Assembly: GCA_905250075.1 (NCBI GenBank)
Contig: CAJNOP010000923.1
Coordinates: 1-64,000 of the forward strand
Length of the DNA: 64,000 nucleotides
Direction of reading: 5' to 3'
Source of the DNA: Rotaria sp. Silwood1
Lineage: Eukaryota > Rotifera > Eurotatoria > Philodinida > Philodinidae
The notes below the pieces were generated by a model. It was not told where the DNA came from. It saw only the letters and a list, made by a program, of their open reading frames with translations, and did no database searches. Each line of letters opens with the position of its first letter. Within the stretch, counting starts at the first letter, position 1. Position numbers and translations under genes: made by a program. Shown here piece by piece: positions 23,589-36,719 of this stretch.

Positions 23589-26500
23589 ATGTCGCAAAGA
23601 TCATCAAGTGGATCAATAAAAAACAATCGAGATATTGAAGATATCAATCAGTATGAACCAGTTAACCATGATTTACATTCAATAGATAATCATTTTAATA
23701 AATTTAATCAACAATATTATTTTATTGAAAATTCATCAAATAATTCAAATCAAAATAATTTTATTCATCAAACAGGTTTGAATTTTTTGTTTTTTTTTTT
23801 CTTTTAAGAAATAAATAAAAATTTATTATAATTTTTATAAAATAAATGTTAGATGATAGAATTGTAAATAATGAAAAAGATAAAATTGAAATGTTAAATA
23901 ATGAAAATAAATGTGATGTATTATTATCATCATCATCATCATTAGTAAAAATAAATCCACGTAAATCATATTTATCTTCATTAGTTGTTTTACCATATAT
24001 AACAACAAGAAAAGATAATTTTAAATCAATTAAATCTTATTGTTCTCTTAATAATATTTCAAAATTAAATAAAACAAATATTAAACCAAAATCAAAATCT
24101 TATTCATTACCATTATCACAATATGATAAAACTAAATCAATTTGTTATTATTCGAATTTATCAAGTCATCAATCAATTGATATAATTAAAGATAATAATA
24201 ATAATAATAATAATTATTCAAATGAATATTTATATGAAAGTAATAATTCAATTATATCAAAATCTAATCAACAATCAATGAAAACAACACGAATTAAATT
24301 AAGTTTACCATTATTATCAAATGGTTTAAATAATCGTCGTCGATATAATCATAGAAGAAATATAAATGAAAATCGAATTCAAGGTGAATTTACATTACCA
24401 ACAGATCCTCCAATAACAGTTACAATTCAACCACAAAATAATATTAATGATAATATTGAAAAACAAACATCATTACATGATGATCATATTTATTCACCTG
24501 ATCATATACATTATTTAAATAAAAAACGAATTAGTATTGATCAATCATTAAAAGGTACATCAACAATAGTTAATTATTTTATGGATCTTTTAAAACCAAG
24601 TGATAATAAATTAGCTATGAAATTATTTGGAAGTCGAAAAGGTGTACTTAAAGAACGTTTAAGACAACAAAGATCTGGTCATTGTATTATACATCCATGT
24701 TCGAATTTTCGGTTAGTTTTTTTTTGTTTTATTTAAATTAATTATTATTATTTCGCTTTTTTTTAGTTTTTATTGGGATTTAATTATGTTGATATTATTA
24801 ATAACAAATGTTATTGTATTACCAGTAGCTATTGCTTTTTTTAGTGAAGATATTAATTCAGCACGTTGGATTACATTTAATGTTATTTCTGATGCTTTTT
24901 TTCTTTTTGATATTGTTGTAAATTTTCGAACAGGTTTAGTTTTTTTTTATTTATTTTTCTTAATTAATTATTTATTTGTTTGTTTGTTGAAAAGGTGTAT
25001 TAAGAAATGATTATATTGATGAAATAATTCTTGAACCACGTTTAATAGCAATGCATTATATTAAAACTTGGTTTATCATTGATTTACTTAGTTCATTACC
25101 AATTGATTATTTATTTTTATTTTTTGATAGTGGTGATCATTCAGGTGGTTATACAATAGCTCGAACTGGTAGAGCTATTAAAGTTCTTAGACTTGTTAAA
25201 TTATTATCATTATTAAGATTACTTAGATTATCACGTCTTGTTAGATATATTCATCAATGGGAAGAGGTAAGTTGTTTTTTTGTTTATATATTATTATTAA
25301 ATTCTATTAATTATTATTTAATCTATATTTGTTTAGTTTTTATCAATAGCAAGTATGGTTATGCGTATTCTTAATTTAATAGCATTAATTATATTATTGG
25401 CGCATTGGAATGGTTGTTTACAATTTATGATACCAATGTTTCAAAATTTTCCATCAGATTGTTGGGTTGCATTGAATGGTCTTCAAAATGCTCCATGGAC
25501 AGAACAATATACAGTTGCATTATTTAAAGCTCTTTCACATATGTTATGTATTGGTTATGGTCGTTATCCTCCTCAATCTTATGTTGATATGTGGTTAACA
25601 ATGCTTTCAATGGGTTCGATTAAAATCATTTTATTATTTATTTAATATAATTATTTGTTTATTTAGTTATTGGAGCAATGGGTTATGCTGTTACTATTGG
25701 ACATGTATCAGCACTTGTTCAAAGTTTTGATACATCAAGACGTTTATATAATGAAAAAGTATTTCTTATTTAATTATAAATAGGAAAAGTAATAATTTAA
25801 TTTTAGTTTAAACAAGTTGAAGAATATATGGCATGGAGAAAATTACCTCGAGAAATGCGTAATAGAATATCAGATTATTATGAACATCGTTATCAAGGAA
25901 AAATCTTTCATGAAGATTCTATTTTAAGGGAACTTTCCGAAAGATTAAGATTGGTTTGTTTGTTTTTATTTTCTATATTTAATTTAAATCTAATATTTAT
26001 TTCTTTTTTAAAAAAACAAAAGGATGTTGTTAATTATAATTGTCGTTCTCTTGTATCATCAGTGCCTTTTTTTGCTAATGCTGATCCAAATTTTGTTTCT
26101 GATGTTGTTACAAAATTACATTTTGAAGTATTTCAACCAGGTGATCAAATAATTAATGAAGGAACAATTGGAAATAAAATGTATTTTATTCAAGAAGGTG
26201 TTGTTGATATAATTAAATCAGATGGACAAGTTTTAACAACATTATCTGATGGATCTTATTTTGGAGGTTTGTCTTAATATTTAGTCTAATATATAAATAT
26301 AATTTATGTTTAGAAATATGTTTATTAACACGAGCTAAACGTGTAGCAAGTGTTCGTTGTGTAACATATTGTAATTTATATTCATTAGATTCAAGTCAAT
26401 TTGAAAGTGTTCTTGAATCATATCCATTAATGAGAAGAACAATGGAATCAGTTGCTGCTGAAAGACTTAATAAATTAGGAAAAAATCCTTCAATTATATC

Positions 26501-26840
26501 AACACGATATGATTTAAAACGTGATGCAGCTGCATTAAAAGATATGATTGATCGTGTAACACCTCAACCATCAAGTGATGAATCTTCTCAAAGTGATTCA
26601 TCATCAATATTATCAAATCAAAATAAAAAAAATGATTTTAAATCTTCATTATCACATTTACATGAAGAATTTAAAAAATCATTTATTAAAAAACGTTCAA
26701 ATAGAAATCGAAGAAAAACTTCTTTAGAACATAAAAAAATAAAAAATCTCTCACGAAATTATTTATCGGCACCTAAGTCAAATTCAATTGAAAATCAAAT
26801 TAAAAAATCTCCGTCCACACCTTTTTCTTCTTTACATTAA
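23589..26840 (+). CDS. HCN: HCN hyperpolarization-activated cyclic-nucleotide-gated channel
   Basis: Nine exons join in phase through short GT-AG introns: 23589-23775, 23853-24711, 24767-24933, 24995-25266, 25337-25613, 25667-25758, 25807-25953, 26023-26266, 26314-26840, giving 923 residues. A long Asn/Ser-rich N-terminus (1 to about 298) precedes the HCN domain (about 299-349, [26 protein letters not shown]), S1-S3, an S4 with regularly spaced Arg/Lys ([20 protein letters not shown], before 495), the pore with filter CIGYG (566-570), S6, the C-linker and a cyclic-nucleotide-binding domain (about 675-775). The filter and S4 identify HCN rather than CNG or EAG. HCN tetramers in the plasma membrane carry the mixed Na+/K+ pacemaker current and are tuned by cAMP. 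In the phosphate-binding cassette (GEICLL, then KRVASVR) Val replaces the usual Thr. The Ser/Lys-rich tail is host-specific. Confidence 0.95.
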
Positions 26841-27262
26841 ACATTATTATTATTATTCAACTTTTTTTTTTTTTTTTCTTTAATAAATAAATAAATGTTC
26901 CATTTATTCATTTACACATTTGACAATTTCTTCAATAGTTATTTGTCAGATAGGGAAAAATACTTTTTTCTTTCTTTCTATGATTAATATATGTTGACGA
27001 AAGTTGTCAAATAATAGTTAAGTATCACTTATTCAACAATCGATTGTTTAATTATCAATATAAGAATATATTCGATCGTTTTTAATAAACTAATATATGT
27101 GATGAAGAAACAATATCTATTTATTAATATTTATTAGACAAGCAAACTTCAATCAATATTGTTTAACTATATTATTTTATTTAAATGAATATCTACTATA
27201 ATAAATGTTCAAAACGAGAGAAATAGAAAAAAAAAGAAAAAGAAAAAGAAACGAAGAAGAGT
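26841..27262. other. Intergenic between convergent genes
   Basis: AT-rich with AATAAA-type signals near 26880-26895 for the HCN gene. Nothing else seen. Confidence 0.5.
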
Positions 27263-27811
27263 TTAAAATTGCATAGGTGGCATATATCCATTATTTGTTG
27301 GAGCCATTAAAGGCCAACCAACTTGTTGATAATCATTTAATGGTTGTTGTTGTTGAAAAGCTGGTCGATTATTACCTAATCCGATTCCATTATTCCAAAC
27401 AGCTCCAAAATTCATTGGTGTCATTTGACCAGCAGCAGCAGCAGCAGCAGCCATAGCAGCAGCATTAGCAAATGGATTAGCTGAATATGTTGTTGATGAT
27501 GGATATTTACTTAAATCAAATGGTGATATTGGATATCGAACTTGAGACATAACATTGGGTGCCATTGGTGTAACAATACTTGGAGGAAATACATTTGATG
27601 ATGGATAATAACCACCACCACCACCACCGCCACCACCACCAGCCATACGCATTAATGGTGGTTGAGATATAGCTCGAACAGCAATATCACCTTGATGAGA
27701 ACGATGTTTTGATGAACGACGATGTGAAGAACTTGGTGGAACATTATAATGTCGTTCATATTTGCTTACTTTTTCAACTTTATCATTTTTTCCACTATTG
27801 AATAAACCCAT
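27263..27811 (-). CDS. Low-complexity Gly/Ala/Pro-rich protein with N-myristoylation-type start
   Basis: A single open frame of 182 codons on minus. The start MGLFNSGK has Gly2 and Ser6, the pattern for N-myristoylation, followed by a basic Ser/Arg/His region (residues about 14-40), ten consecutive Gly (about 58-67), an Ala-rich run (about 118-127), a Gln run and a Pro/Met/Asn-rich end. There is no recognised fold. Membrane tethering through a fatty acid and a disordered scaffold role would fit, but that is inference. It is convergent with the HCN gene. Codon use is host-like and the frame has no interruption over 550 bp of non-AT-driven sequence, which argues for a real gene. Upstream non-coding exons may exist. 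Confidence 0.75.
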   Translation of the reverse strand: MGLFNSGKNDKVEKVSKYERHYNVPPSSSHRRSSKHRSHQGDIAVRAISQPPLMRMAGGGGGGGGGGYYPSSNVFPPSIVTPMAPNVMSQVRYPISPFDLSKYPSSTTYSANPFANAAAMAAAAAAAGQMTPMNFGAVWNNGIGLGNNRPAFQQQQPLNDYQQVGWPLMAPTNNGYMPPMQF

Positions 27812-30474
27812 TACTGTGTAAATTTCAACACTACTTGCTGTACTAGGAGACGAAGATTTATTATCAGCGGCCAGTCTTTATTATGAATACACAAATCAAA
27901 CCAAATAGACACACCAACTTAAATGAATAGATGATCAAATATTCGCTCACTCTCTTTTTCTCGCTTTTTTTTCGTTGTTCAGTCACGCTCTGTTGCCTCT
28001 ATTACATAGCTCTCTTTTCATATATATCTAGTTTGTGATATGTCTCATCTATCATATTTGTTCGTTTGTTCGAATGAACACAACGCAATGACGATTCAAC
28101 CGTGACAATGAACATTTACATACATATATATATATAAATGTTACATCAATCGTCTTGTTCATATTGATTAGTCAAGCAAAGAGAATTAAAAGAAAAAGAA
28201 AAAAAAACTTAATGATACGATTTGAAATAAAAACTAAGAATTTATTTTAATTAAGAAAAAAAGAAAAGACTTATATTTATAAATATAGATCTATGAATAC
28301 ATCGAATATACAACATATACATCAGCTATTTCATTTTTGACTAATCTCATTATAAATTAATATACCAATTAATAGAAATTCCTATATATATTGACATATA
28401 AACTCAATCAACAGCTTATTTTCCTATCGAAGTTGATTGAGTGTCAGTCTGATAAGAAGCCAACGAAATCTAACAGTAAATAATATATTAAAGTTCTATG
28501 AGAAGTCCATAGGTACTATGAATTTGTTTTTTTTATCTATATCTAGATGAAAAAGATAATTATCATGGTAAAATAAATGGAAAATAAAAAAGATATTTCA
28601 CTCGATTTTTATTTCTAATTTAAAATAATAGATTTAATTTTTAGTTGAGAATATATCATATCATTTAAATATGTTTATAAGACTATTATAAATGAATAAA
28701 ATTTCAACAATATTCAAGATGACTATTGTCAAAGAATAAAATTTTAATAAAAGATACTTGATTAGTTTATTTTATAAAATGAATTTTTCAATCAATGAAA
28801 AATCTATAGAATAAAGTAAGATTAATATGTTATTATTGAATAGATAATGAAACGGATTAAATAATTAAATATCAATCGAGATTTATTTTATTTTATTTAT
28901 ATTTTGTTTTAATCAAATAATATTTAAATTAGCATCAATATTATTACAATGACATTGACAATTCTATTATAAATATATCAGGTTAACCTAGACAAACTCA
29001 TCAGATAATTCTATTCTTTCTTTTCTTTTTCTTTTTTTATTATTTATCTTCGATGGTATATCAAATCAAATTTGACTAAAAATAATCTTAATATTAATTC
29101 TATATAAATCAACATGATCAATTGAACAATATCTGAATATAAAAAAATCGAATGAACAGATATAAGAAGAATGTTAGTTAAAAAACTTGTCGATCTATTA
29201 TATTCTTATTATTTCTAACAGTTATTTATTTGTCAATATTTTCTATTCTTCATCATTTATATGAACATATTTCAATTCTGTTTACTTGGTTCACTTCAAT
29301 ATTTTATTTATAAATCAATCTAATTAGTTTATATTTGATCAGGTTGATATATTAATATCATATTTATATACTTTATTATTATATTCGTGTTTTGTAATGC
29401 TCTTTATGATTTTCTTCTTTTTATAATTCGTTTTACTATTGAGGTGATTTGTTTTTTAAATAAACAGTCAATTGAAAACAAATTGATATACTCATTCGAA
29501 GAAAAAAAAAGGAAAAATCACTGATAAATCAAGATTTATCGTCAATTTTTTAGCGATTCTTTCTCAACGATCATTTATAGATGTTTTAAGCGTTTTAAAT
29601 CGTACACTTACATGACATTTGACATGAATTCATTTCATCTAATTAAACATTGTTTAAGATTCAATAACTTTTCTTTCACTATTTCATTTTGACCAACAAC
29701 AACAACAACAGAACGGACAGAAAAAAAAGTCGATTATAAGACAAAGTCGAAGCATATTATGGAAATATTTTAGTAGATGAATCTCAGTCAATAATTGGAA
29801 AAGAATATATATTTATTATTTAAAGGATTTTTTTTGTTTTTAAATAAGAAAAGAGTTCGTGACCTTTTCGCTAACGGTACACATAAGTAAAATATACGAA
29901 TTTCAATCTATATTTTAATATAACCAGTTTGGACATAAGATTAAATTAATCTTATATTCAATATAATAAATAGAATTTTATTTTCTATATAATCTATATT
30001 AAATAATATATAAAATGATTAGACTAATTTATGAAACATAAGATTTTCAATTTTTCTAAATTAATCTAAAATTATATCATATTGATAAAATAATTATTAA
30101 CTATTTTATTAAGAATTTTCATTTAAATCATTATTTCAACTGAAGAGAAAATGAACAAATCTCCTTAGCTTGATATACATATACGTATATTTATTCTCAA
30201 AAATAATATTAATAGATATGTTAACAATGAATATGAAAATTGCAACGAATAAAACACTGGTATTATCGACTGAAAAAAACAATTGAATTCATATTTGAAT
30301 TAAAAAAAAAGTCATATTAAGTTCGTAAAACAAGAATAAGGCAGAGCATAGATATATTCATCTCTCCTATTTAATTTATTTAACAGAGATGAATAAATAT
30401 TCATTTAGATTGTCGATTTATTTTAACTTTTACTAGAAATTAAATTGTCCTTTGAAAAAACGAGATTCATTTTA
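27812..30474. other. AT-rich intergenic stretch
   Basis: The first few hundred bases (27812-28140) are less AT-rich, with CTCTCTTTTTC-type pyrimidine tracts, and may hold the promoter of the minus-strand gene. The rest shows no coding sequence, RNA gene or clear repeat. Confidence 0.45.
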
Positions 30475-30476
30475 TA

Positions 30477-31080
30477 CAGTCGAATCCGCTTATAAGAGCG
30501 CTGCCGGTAACTCTAAAGGAGGCTCTTATATGCGGACCGCTCCTTTATCTGAACTATATGTAAAACAGTGCAAAAATTGATTCCTGTCAACATTTATTAA
30601 GTAGTGCATAGGCATACATTAATTTACTTGAATAAATCCATAATTTTACTTTGAGTACGATTAATCAAAGCGTTTTTATCAATGATGTCTTCGATATCAT
30701 AATATGAATTATACTCTGTATAATTCTCTTCCAAATACTTGAGAAACATCGAAAGATGCATCAGCGCATCTTTATGAGAGACACCTGGCATAAGTTCATG
30801 AACAATTCCGGCTTCTTTTTATTCTTCTAAATCGACCATTTCTTCTCGATTTTGTTTCACCAAATCGTAAATTTCGGCATCCTTATTGCAGTCGATGAAC
30901 GCATCGAAATCTTCTTCTTGTATGGCTTCGCCGAATTCTGACACATCCAAAATGTTCTGCATTTCGTCCACGTCACTAATATCGTCACTAACAAAAAACC
31001 CGCCTTTTCGAAAAGTTTCCGATCGTAGTGGGCGAAACGAGAAACGAAGCCCGCTTGAGCACATGCAACGCTTTTAAAAT
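30477..31080 (-). pseudogene. pogo/Tigger-like transposase remnant with one terminal repeat
   Basis: At 30477, next to TA, begins CAGTCGAATCCGCTTATAAG, which resembles pogo-superfamily ends (CAGT start, TA target). A near-perfect subterminal hairpin pairs CCGCTTATAAGAG with CTCTTATATGCGG. On minus, 31064-30819 encodes the acidic C-terminal part of a transposase, including ETFRKGGFF, close to the FRKAGF element of pogo/Tigger proteins. A TAA at about 30821-30819 breaks the frame, and coding-like sequence (AGIVHELMPGVSHKDALMHL) continues beyond it to a stop near 30624. The DDE catalytic core and the other terminal repeat are missing, so the copy is 5'-truncated and dead. Intact proteins cut and paste the element at TA sites. 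Confidence 0.65.
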
Positions 31081-33314
31081 ATCGACGGATTTCACATAAT
31101 CGATTACCGAAAGATGAAAGTGAATAGGGATAGAAAGTTCATTTTATTGCAAGCTTTCGACACAAACATGTGTCATCATCAGGCAAAGAACAGACAATTC
31201 TACAAGTTTTCGAGCAACTCCCAAGAGTAAACTGAGCTTTGAATAGCTTCAGCTGGTTGAGTGTTTCACCTGCTCATGTAACTGTGAAGTGTTATTTTCA
31301 GGTGCAGCTTATCACGCTGCATCTCGAAACATCAATTAACAATCGATCGAATAAAATTATTGAAAGTAAAGCATACTATCTCATGCAACATATGCGAGAT
31401 TTTCATTTATCTGCATGGTTTCTTCACACTTTTACATTGAAAACAGAATTTGAATGATTTTTGATATTTATATTCTTGTAGAGCTTATCGAACTCTATCG
31501 AATCATATAAATGTATCTATTAAAAACATGTAGAATATAATATTTCGCTCGACTTTAAGGACTCAAACATTCGAGATTTTTTTTAATTTTTCAAAAAATG
31601 TAACGTAAAAATTTTCACTTAAGATTAGTAAAATGATCATAACATTGTTATGAATTTATGTATTTTGAACTATCTTTTATTCCGAATATAGCTCTAACCT
31701 TTCTCTACAAAATGAGATTATTTGATCAATAACTTTTTTTAATTCAATAATCATCAAAAATTAATCTTCTTAAGACAAGGTCTGATAATATTTTTTAGTC
31801 TTTCTGAACAATTCACGTTTACTTGATACGTATTTTTCTTTTCAGAAGATGAAAATAACTGAATAATCTATACGAAAAAAAATCTCTCTAATTCTTATTC
31901 TTGTTATATAGAAATATTGGTATAGAATGTCAGAGGAAGTTTGCTTTTTCTATAAACTCTTAGTAATAATGGAGGCAAACATTTCAATAAAATCTATTTT
32001 ATTTTATTTTTTTGAATAGCTTTTGATGAAACAAGATAAATAGCTGCAGTTTTCATCGTTCGAAAGACGTTATCAAGATGTATAATCATATATTATAGAT
32101 TTCTTTTTAAAAGATTTTCCATCACTCTCTTTGAACAAAACTGCTCGTGAACGTTTTTATATTGAATTGTGACTTTTGGTATCTATATTGAAGACACTAA
32201 TTTTGATATGTTCGATTTATCTATTAATATGTATATTTAAATTGTAATTGAGAGTTTTGTTGAAACAAGAATGACTGAAATATGGTTTGAAAACTAAATT
32301 TTTATGAATTTTTGCTAAAAATGAGTATTTTGTGTATTGTTCACAATTTTGAACTCCGATTTAAAATCAATATGAAAAAATATATCGAAATATATTTAAG
32401 AAACATGAAAAAAAAGAAAGTCAAAATTTTGACAACGATCATTTCATATCTCTTGTATAGATCATCAATTTGGAGTAGAAAAGTTTACGTTTGATTGTTT
32501 GAAACTTTTTTCTTTGTACCGACAAACGATCGAAAAGCTTTGTTAGAAGAAAGGAAAATAATGTTCTCGATTCATTTTGGGCGATGCATTAAAACTAATT
32601 TAACCATTAGTAGAATCTTTTCTATTATCCCCTATTACAAGATATGAACTCTATGAACTTCACTTTCAAAATAACTTCATCTGTTCCTCTTAATGATATT
32701 TATCTTAATCTAATACTTTTATGGTATGTTGACATATTGACAGATAAATCTGTGATTTATTTTTGAAAAATATATTGAAAAGGTGATTGATCGAAATTAA
32801 AAAGTAAATGAAACATTTTATTGTCTATTATTTGTTTTACTCGTAAAATGATTTAAAAAAATGGTTTTTTTTTAAGATTAAAAAATTTAAGTTCAACTGA
32901 AGATTTTCTTTTCTTGAATTAGAATGTTAAGTCGTTCATTATCAATCTTCAATAATCAATTAAGAAGATCAATATTGTTTGATTTTTTTTTTCAAAATAA
33001 TAACTAATATCCGATTAAATAAGTTCAATAAAAATGAACATCAAATAAAATAAGATGACACAAAAAAGCTGGCTCAGTCTCACTCAGTTTATATCTGTTT
33101 TCTAGTGTTCTACATTCAAAATAAAGATAAATAAATAAATCTAGAAATACGATGTAAAAGTGATTTATTAGCATTTATTAAAGACCAATTATAATAAACA
33201 ATAGAAAAGAATATTCAGATTTTCTCATGAATAATAATGTCTTTGAGAACTAAACTCATTTAGTCTAGAATTTGAATTGTTATTGTACGATTTCAACACT
33301 TGTTATTCACTTTT
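31081..33314. other. AT-rich stretch without genes
   Basis: No supported coding sequence. The bases just right of the transposase remnant (31081-31230) are less AT-rich and may be part of another old element, but no terminal repeat was found. Confidence 0.4.
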
Positions 33315-33735
33315 TAAGTTTAATCCAATAACGTTTTTTGTTTTTTATTTGGAAGAGGAAAACATAAAGTTTTTTTTTAATATCCAAAACAAAGTTCTTA
33401 AATACTGTTGAAAGTGTATTCCTTCTAAATAAGTGTGATAGAAGAAGCGAATATTTTTATAATAGCAGAGAGTAATACATAGCATTTTTTATGTTTTCAT
33501 TTTTATTTTCATGGTAATAATAAACTTTAAATAATTAAAATCTCTTGTAAATGTATTAGTGACATTGATTCTTATGTATTTCTTATAGAAAGAATATAAC
33601 GATGTCAGTCTATCACACTTATTTAGAAGGAATACACTTTCAACAGTATTCAAGAACTTTGTTTTGGAAATACAAAAAAACTTTATGTTCTCCTCTTCCA
33701 AATAAAAAACAAAAATAGTTATTGTATTAAGCTTA
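33315..33735. mobile_element. Foldback element with about 110-bp inverted arms
   Basis: The left arm (about 33315-33440) and right arm (about 33608-33735) are near-identical reverse complements: both carry the ATTTGGAAGAGGA, ACATAAAGT, AACAAAGTTCTT and AAGTGTATTCCTTCTAAAT blocks. Scattered mismatches and small indels are present, and the centre is an AT-rich spacer of about 165 bp. There is no coding capacity. This is the form of a MITE or foldback transposon; target duplication is not clear. Confidence 0.75.
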
Positions 33736-36719
33736 TTCAGTAATGAAGTTCTACGTATATCTTAAGTGATGATCATTTTTTGGACAATCTATATAATAAA
33801 GATGTTTGAAAATTGTTCAACAATCTATAGAAGACGAAATAAATATTTGAAAAATATTGTTACTGTATGAAAAAACGAAAAATAAAATTGTTAAAGATCG
33901 TCAATAACACACATATAGATATATTTCTACAATAGTAGAATAAAAAATATTCGAGAATGAAACGTTAATATCATCAGATCATAAACTGTTACTTTGATAT
34001 GATTTAAATTATTTTCAAAGTTAACATTCATGTTTAAAGAGAAAATAAATCTTATTTTTATATTTAAATGTTGAATGAATGTATCAGTTTGTTGAAACAT
34101 TGAATAAAACTTAATCGATTCAACTGAATGTTAGATTTTAAAAAGCAATTTATTATATGATAAACTTTTTTGTTTAGATCAAAAACAACAGTTTAAATAA
34201 AAGATTTAAATATTTCTACTAAACTCTGAAATCATTCAAATATACAGAAAATATCGATGCAAACATAACAACCAAAGGATAAACGAGACTACTTCACTTT
34301 TGAAATAGTCTTAAATATTAAAAAAAATGATTTCTTTCGCATCAACTATCGAATCTTACTAATTTTCAATTTTATTTTAAAACGAAAGTTCTTTCTACAA
34401 TGTCAAAGGATTTTTCAATCGAAACAAGATGCATTCTATCGACTGACATAAAATAATTTGAATAGCTTGAACACAACACACAACTCCTTAGATTATTCAT
34501 ATTGAAATATCATCATTTTCAGCCAATTTTGAATAAATATTGGAGATTTTTAGTATTTTCACAATACTGATTTATATCTAAATGATACAAATAGTTCGAA
34601 CTGAAAAACGATTTATCAATTTGACAAATTTCCTCATGAAAATAGGAAAATAAATAATGAGATCATCGAACTCGTTGCTTTAGCTTCGACGATTCTATTC
34701 TAGATTATGAACAAAAAAACACTTTGCTCATCCATTTGTTTGGAGGACGCAATTAAACAAAAACAAACAAAATAAGATATAGAATAAATACATGTCCAAA
34801 TATATTTATATATATTCATTAGTAAAAACAATGAAAACAATAATTGTCCTTTTGTCTATAATTAGCTTATTATTAATATAATATCTACTCGAATTACTAA
34901 AAAATAATAATTAATCCAATAAATTCATGTAGATCTATATTCATTAAATATTTTTTATCTAGAAATTGTTATCTAGAGTAATAAAACTAATAAAATAGCT
35001 CTAAAACAAAAATAAACATGAAAATATTTTTAAAACTAAAGTTTTTTTTAAGAAAATTAGTCTCTCATTCTAATAACATTAATTGATTAGTTATTGTTAA
35101 CTGACGTATATATATTAAAGACAAAGATAAACATTCTTTGAAAATTTCACCGAATGTTCGACCTGTACCAATAGGAAATCAATTAAGACAAACTTTTTCA
35201 TATCGAACGATAGAACAAGAGCTCTATCATTTATTCTATAGATGTTTTTTTTTTCTTTTGGAAAATATCTTCTCCTGGAAGATGATACAAACTTTATCAT
35301 TGTCACACTTTGAATTTTCCTAAACTCTTTAATCGAAAACCTCGACTATTTAACATTAATCGACATTGTTCTCCGCTGTAAATAGGCAAAAATATTTTAA
35401 GATTTTTTCTATTCTTACTAATCTGTTCAGATGATTGCTTTGTTACATTTTTTAATAGTATCTTATGTTAAAATCTCTATTGAAAAAATATTTTTTTTCT
35501 TTAAATATAATTTACAGAGTATTAGCATCATCGCTCTCATAACTGATAAGATAATTGGTAAACAGTCCACTTAAAAACATGATCAGATTATCTTTTTTTT
35601 TGTTATATATAGATTTACATCAATGAAATATTTGGTCAATAGACTTTTAGTCATCATTATAAATGATATATTTTAATATAAATATGTCAAATTGTTTTAA
35701 TATGTTCAATATTTATTCTTTGATATGTTTTTCATGTGATTGACAACTTCTGTCTCAACAAAGACAATATATTTGATAGATAAATATAGTAAATTGTTAG
35801 TTATTCGAAAATATAATCAAGAAGAAAAAAAAAGACGAATATATTATAGATTGAAATCATCTACTACATTTAATATGCTACTATATGATCAATATATATT
35901 AATCAATCATGAATATACTTTATATTTTATTTGTTTGTTTTTCTTTTTTTCTAAAGGCAATGTCATTTATATATATATACATAAATGTTTTGTGAAAATA
36001 GATAAATATTCTTTGTTTAAATAAAATATAAATGCGTGTTTACAATATAATATATTTCCTCGTGTTATTCTTGTTTGATATATATAAGTTAATATTGTAG
36101 AATATATAAGGTTAATCATTGTCAATTATTTCTTTTATAGATCTACGTGTGTCTGTGTCAATTTCTTTGTCATTTTCTTGAAAAAACTTGAAATTTCATT
36201 TACAGAAAAGAAAATATTTCTGTTTTTGTAAAACAACAAAAAGGTTTGTTATTGTCAGAATAATAATTTCTATGAGATTATATTTATCAATAATAAATAG
36301 ATGATAGATTAATTTATTAAATAGAAATTATTTCAATGAATTGTTTCTCTTTTTTCTTAAGATTTCTTTATAGTGTGCATTTCTCACTAAGAAATAATTG
36401 AATATCGCAAAAAACAAAAACATTTTTTAGGAAAAAAAGTTTTTTAATGAAAAAATATATGAGAGGACCTGTTTTGTGCTTTATAATCCATGACAATAAT
36501 TAGAAATAGAAGAACATTGTGGAAAAAGTTTGATGATTAAACTAGTCAGTTGATAGAACAATTGATGAGGATAACACTAATGAATAAATAAATTATTTTA
36601 TTCTTTCACAAATTACACGCACAAATTAAATAATACTTTTTAATTGTCTATAGAAATTGCATTAACTGTTTAAAAAAATTATTTTATTTGTCTGTTAAAT
36701 AGTTTTATTTAATAATAGA
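33736..36719. other. AT-rich stretch without genes
   Basis: Short frames such as 35740-36024 are Ile/Tyr/Lys-rich and look like chance. No RNA gene or repeat boundary recognised. Confidence 0.4.

Noticed and set aside
33489..33701. 70-codon frame on minus.
   Set aside because: Lies in the arm and spacer of the foldback element.
35740..36024. 94-codon frame on +.
   Set aside because: Composition is what AT-rich DNA gives by chance; no splice signals or motif.
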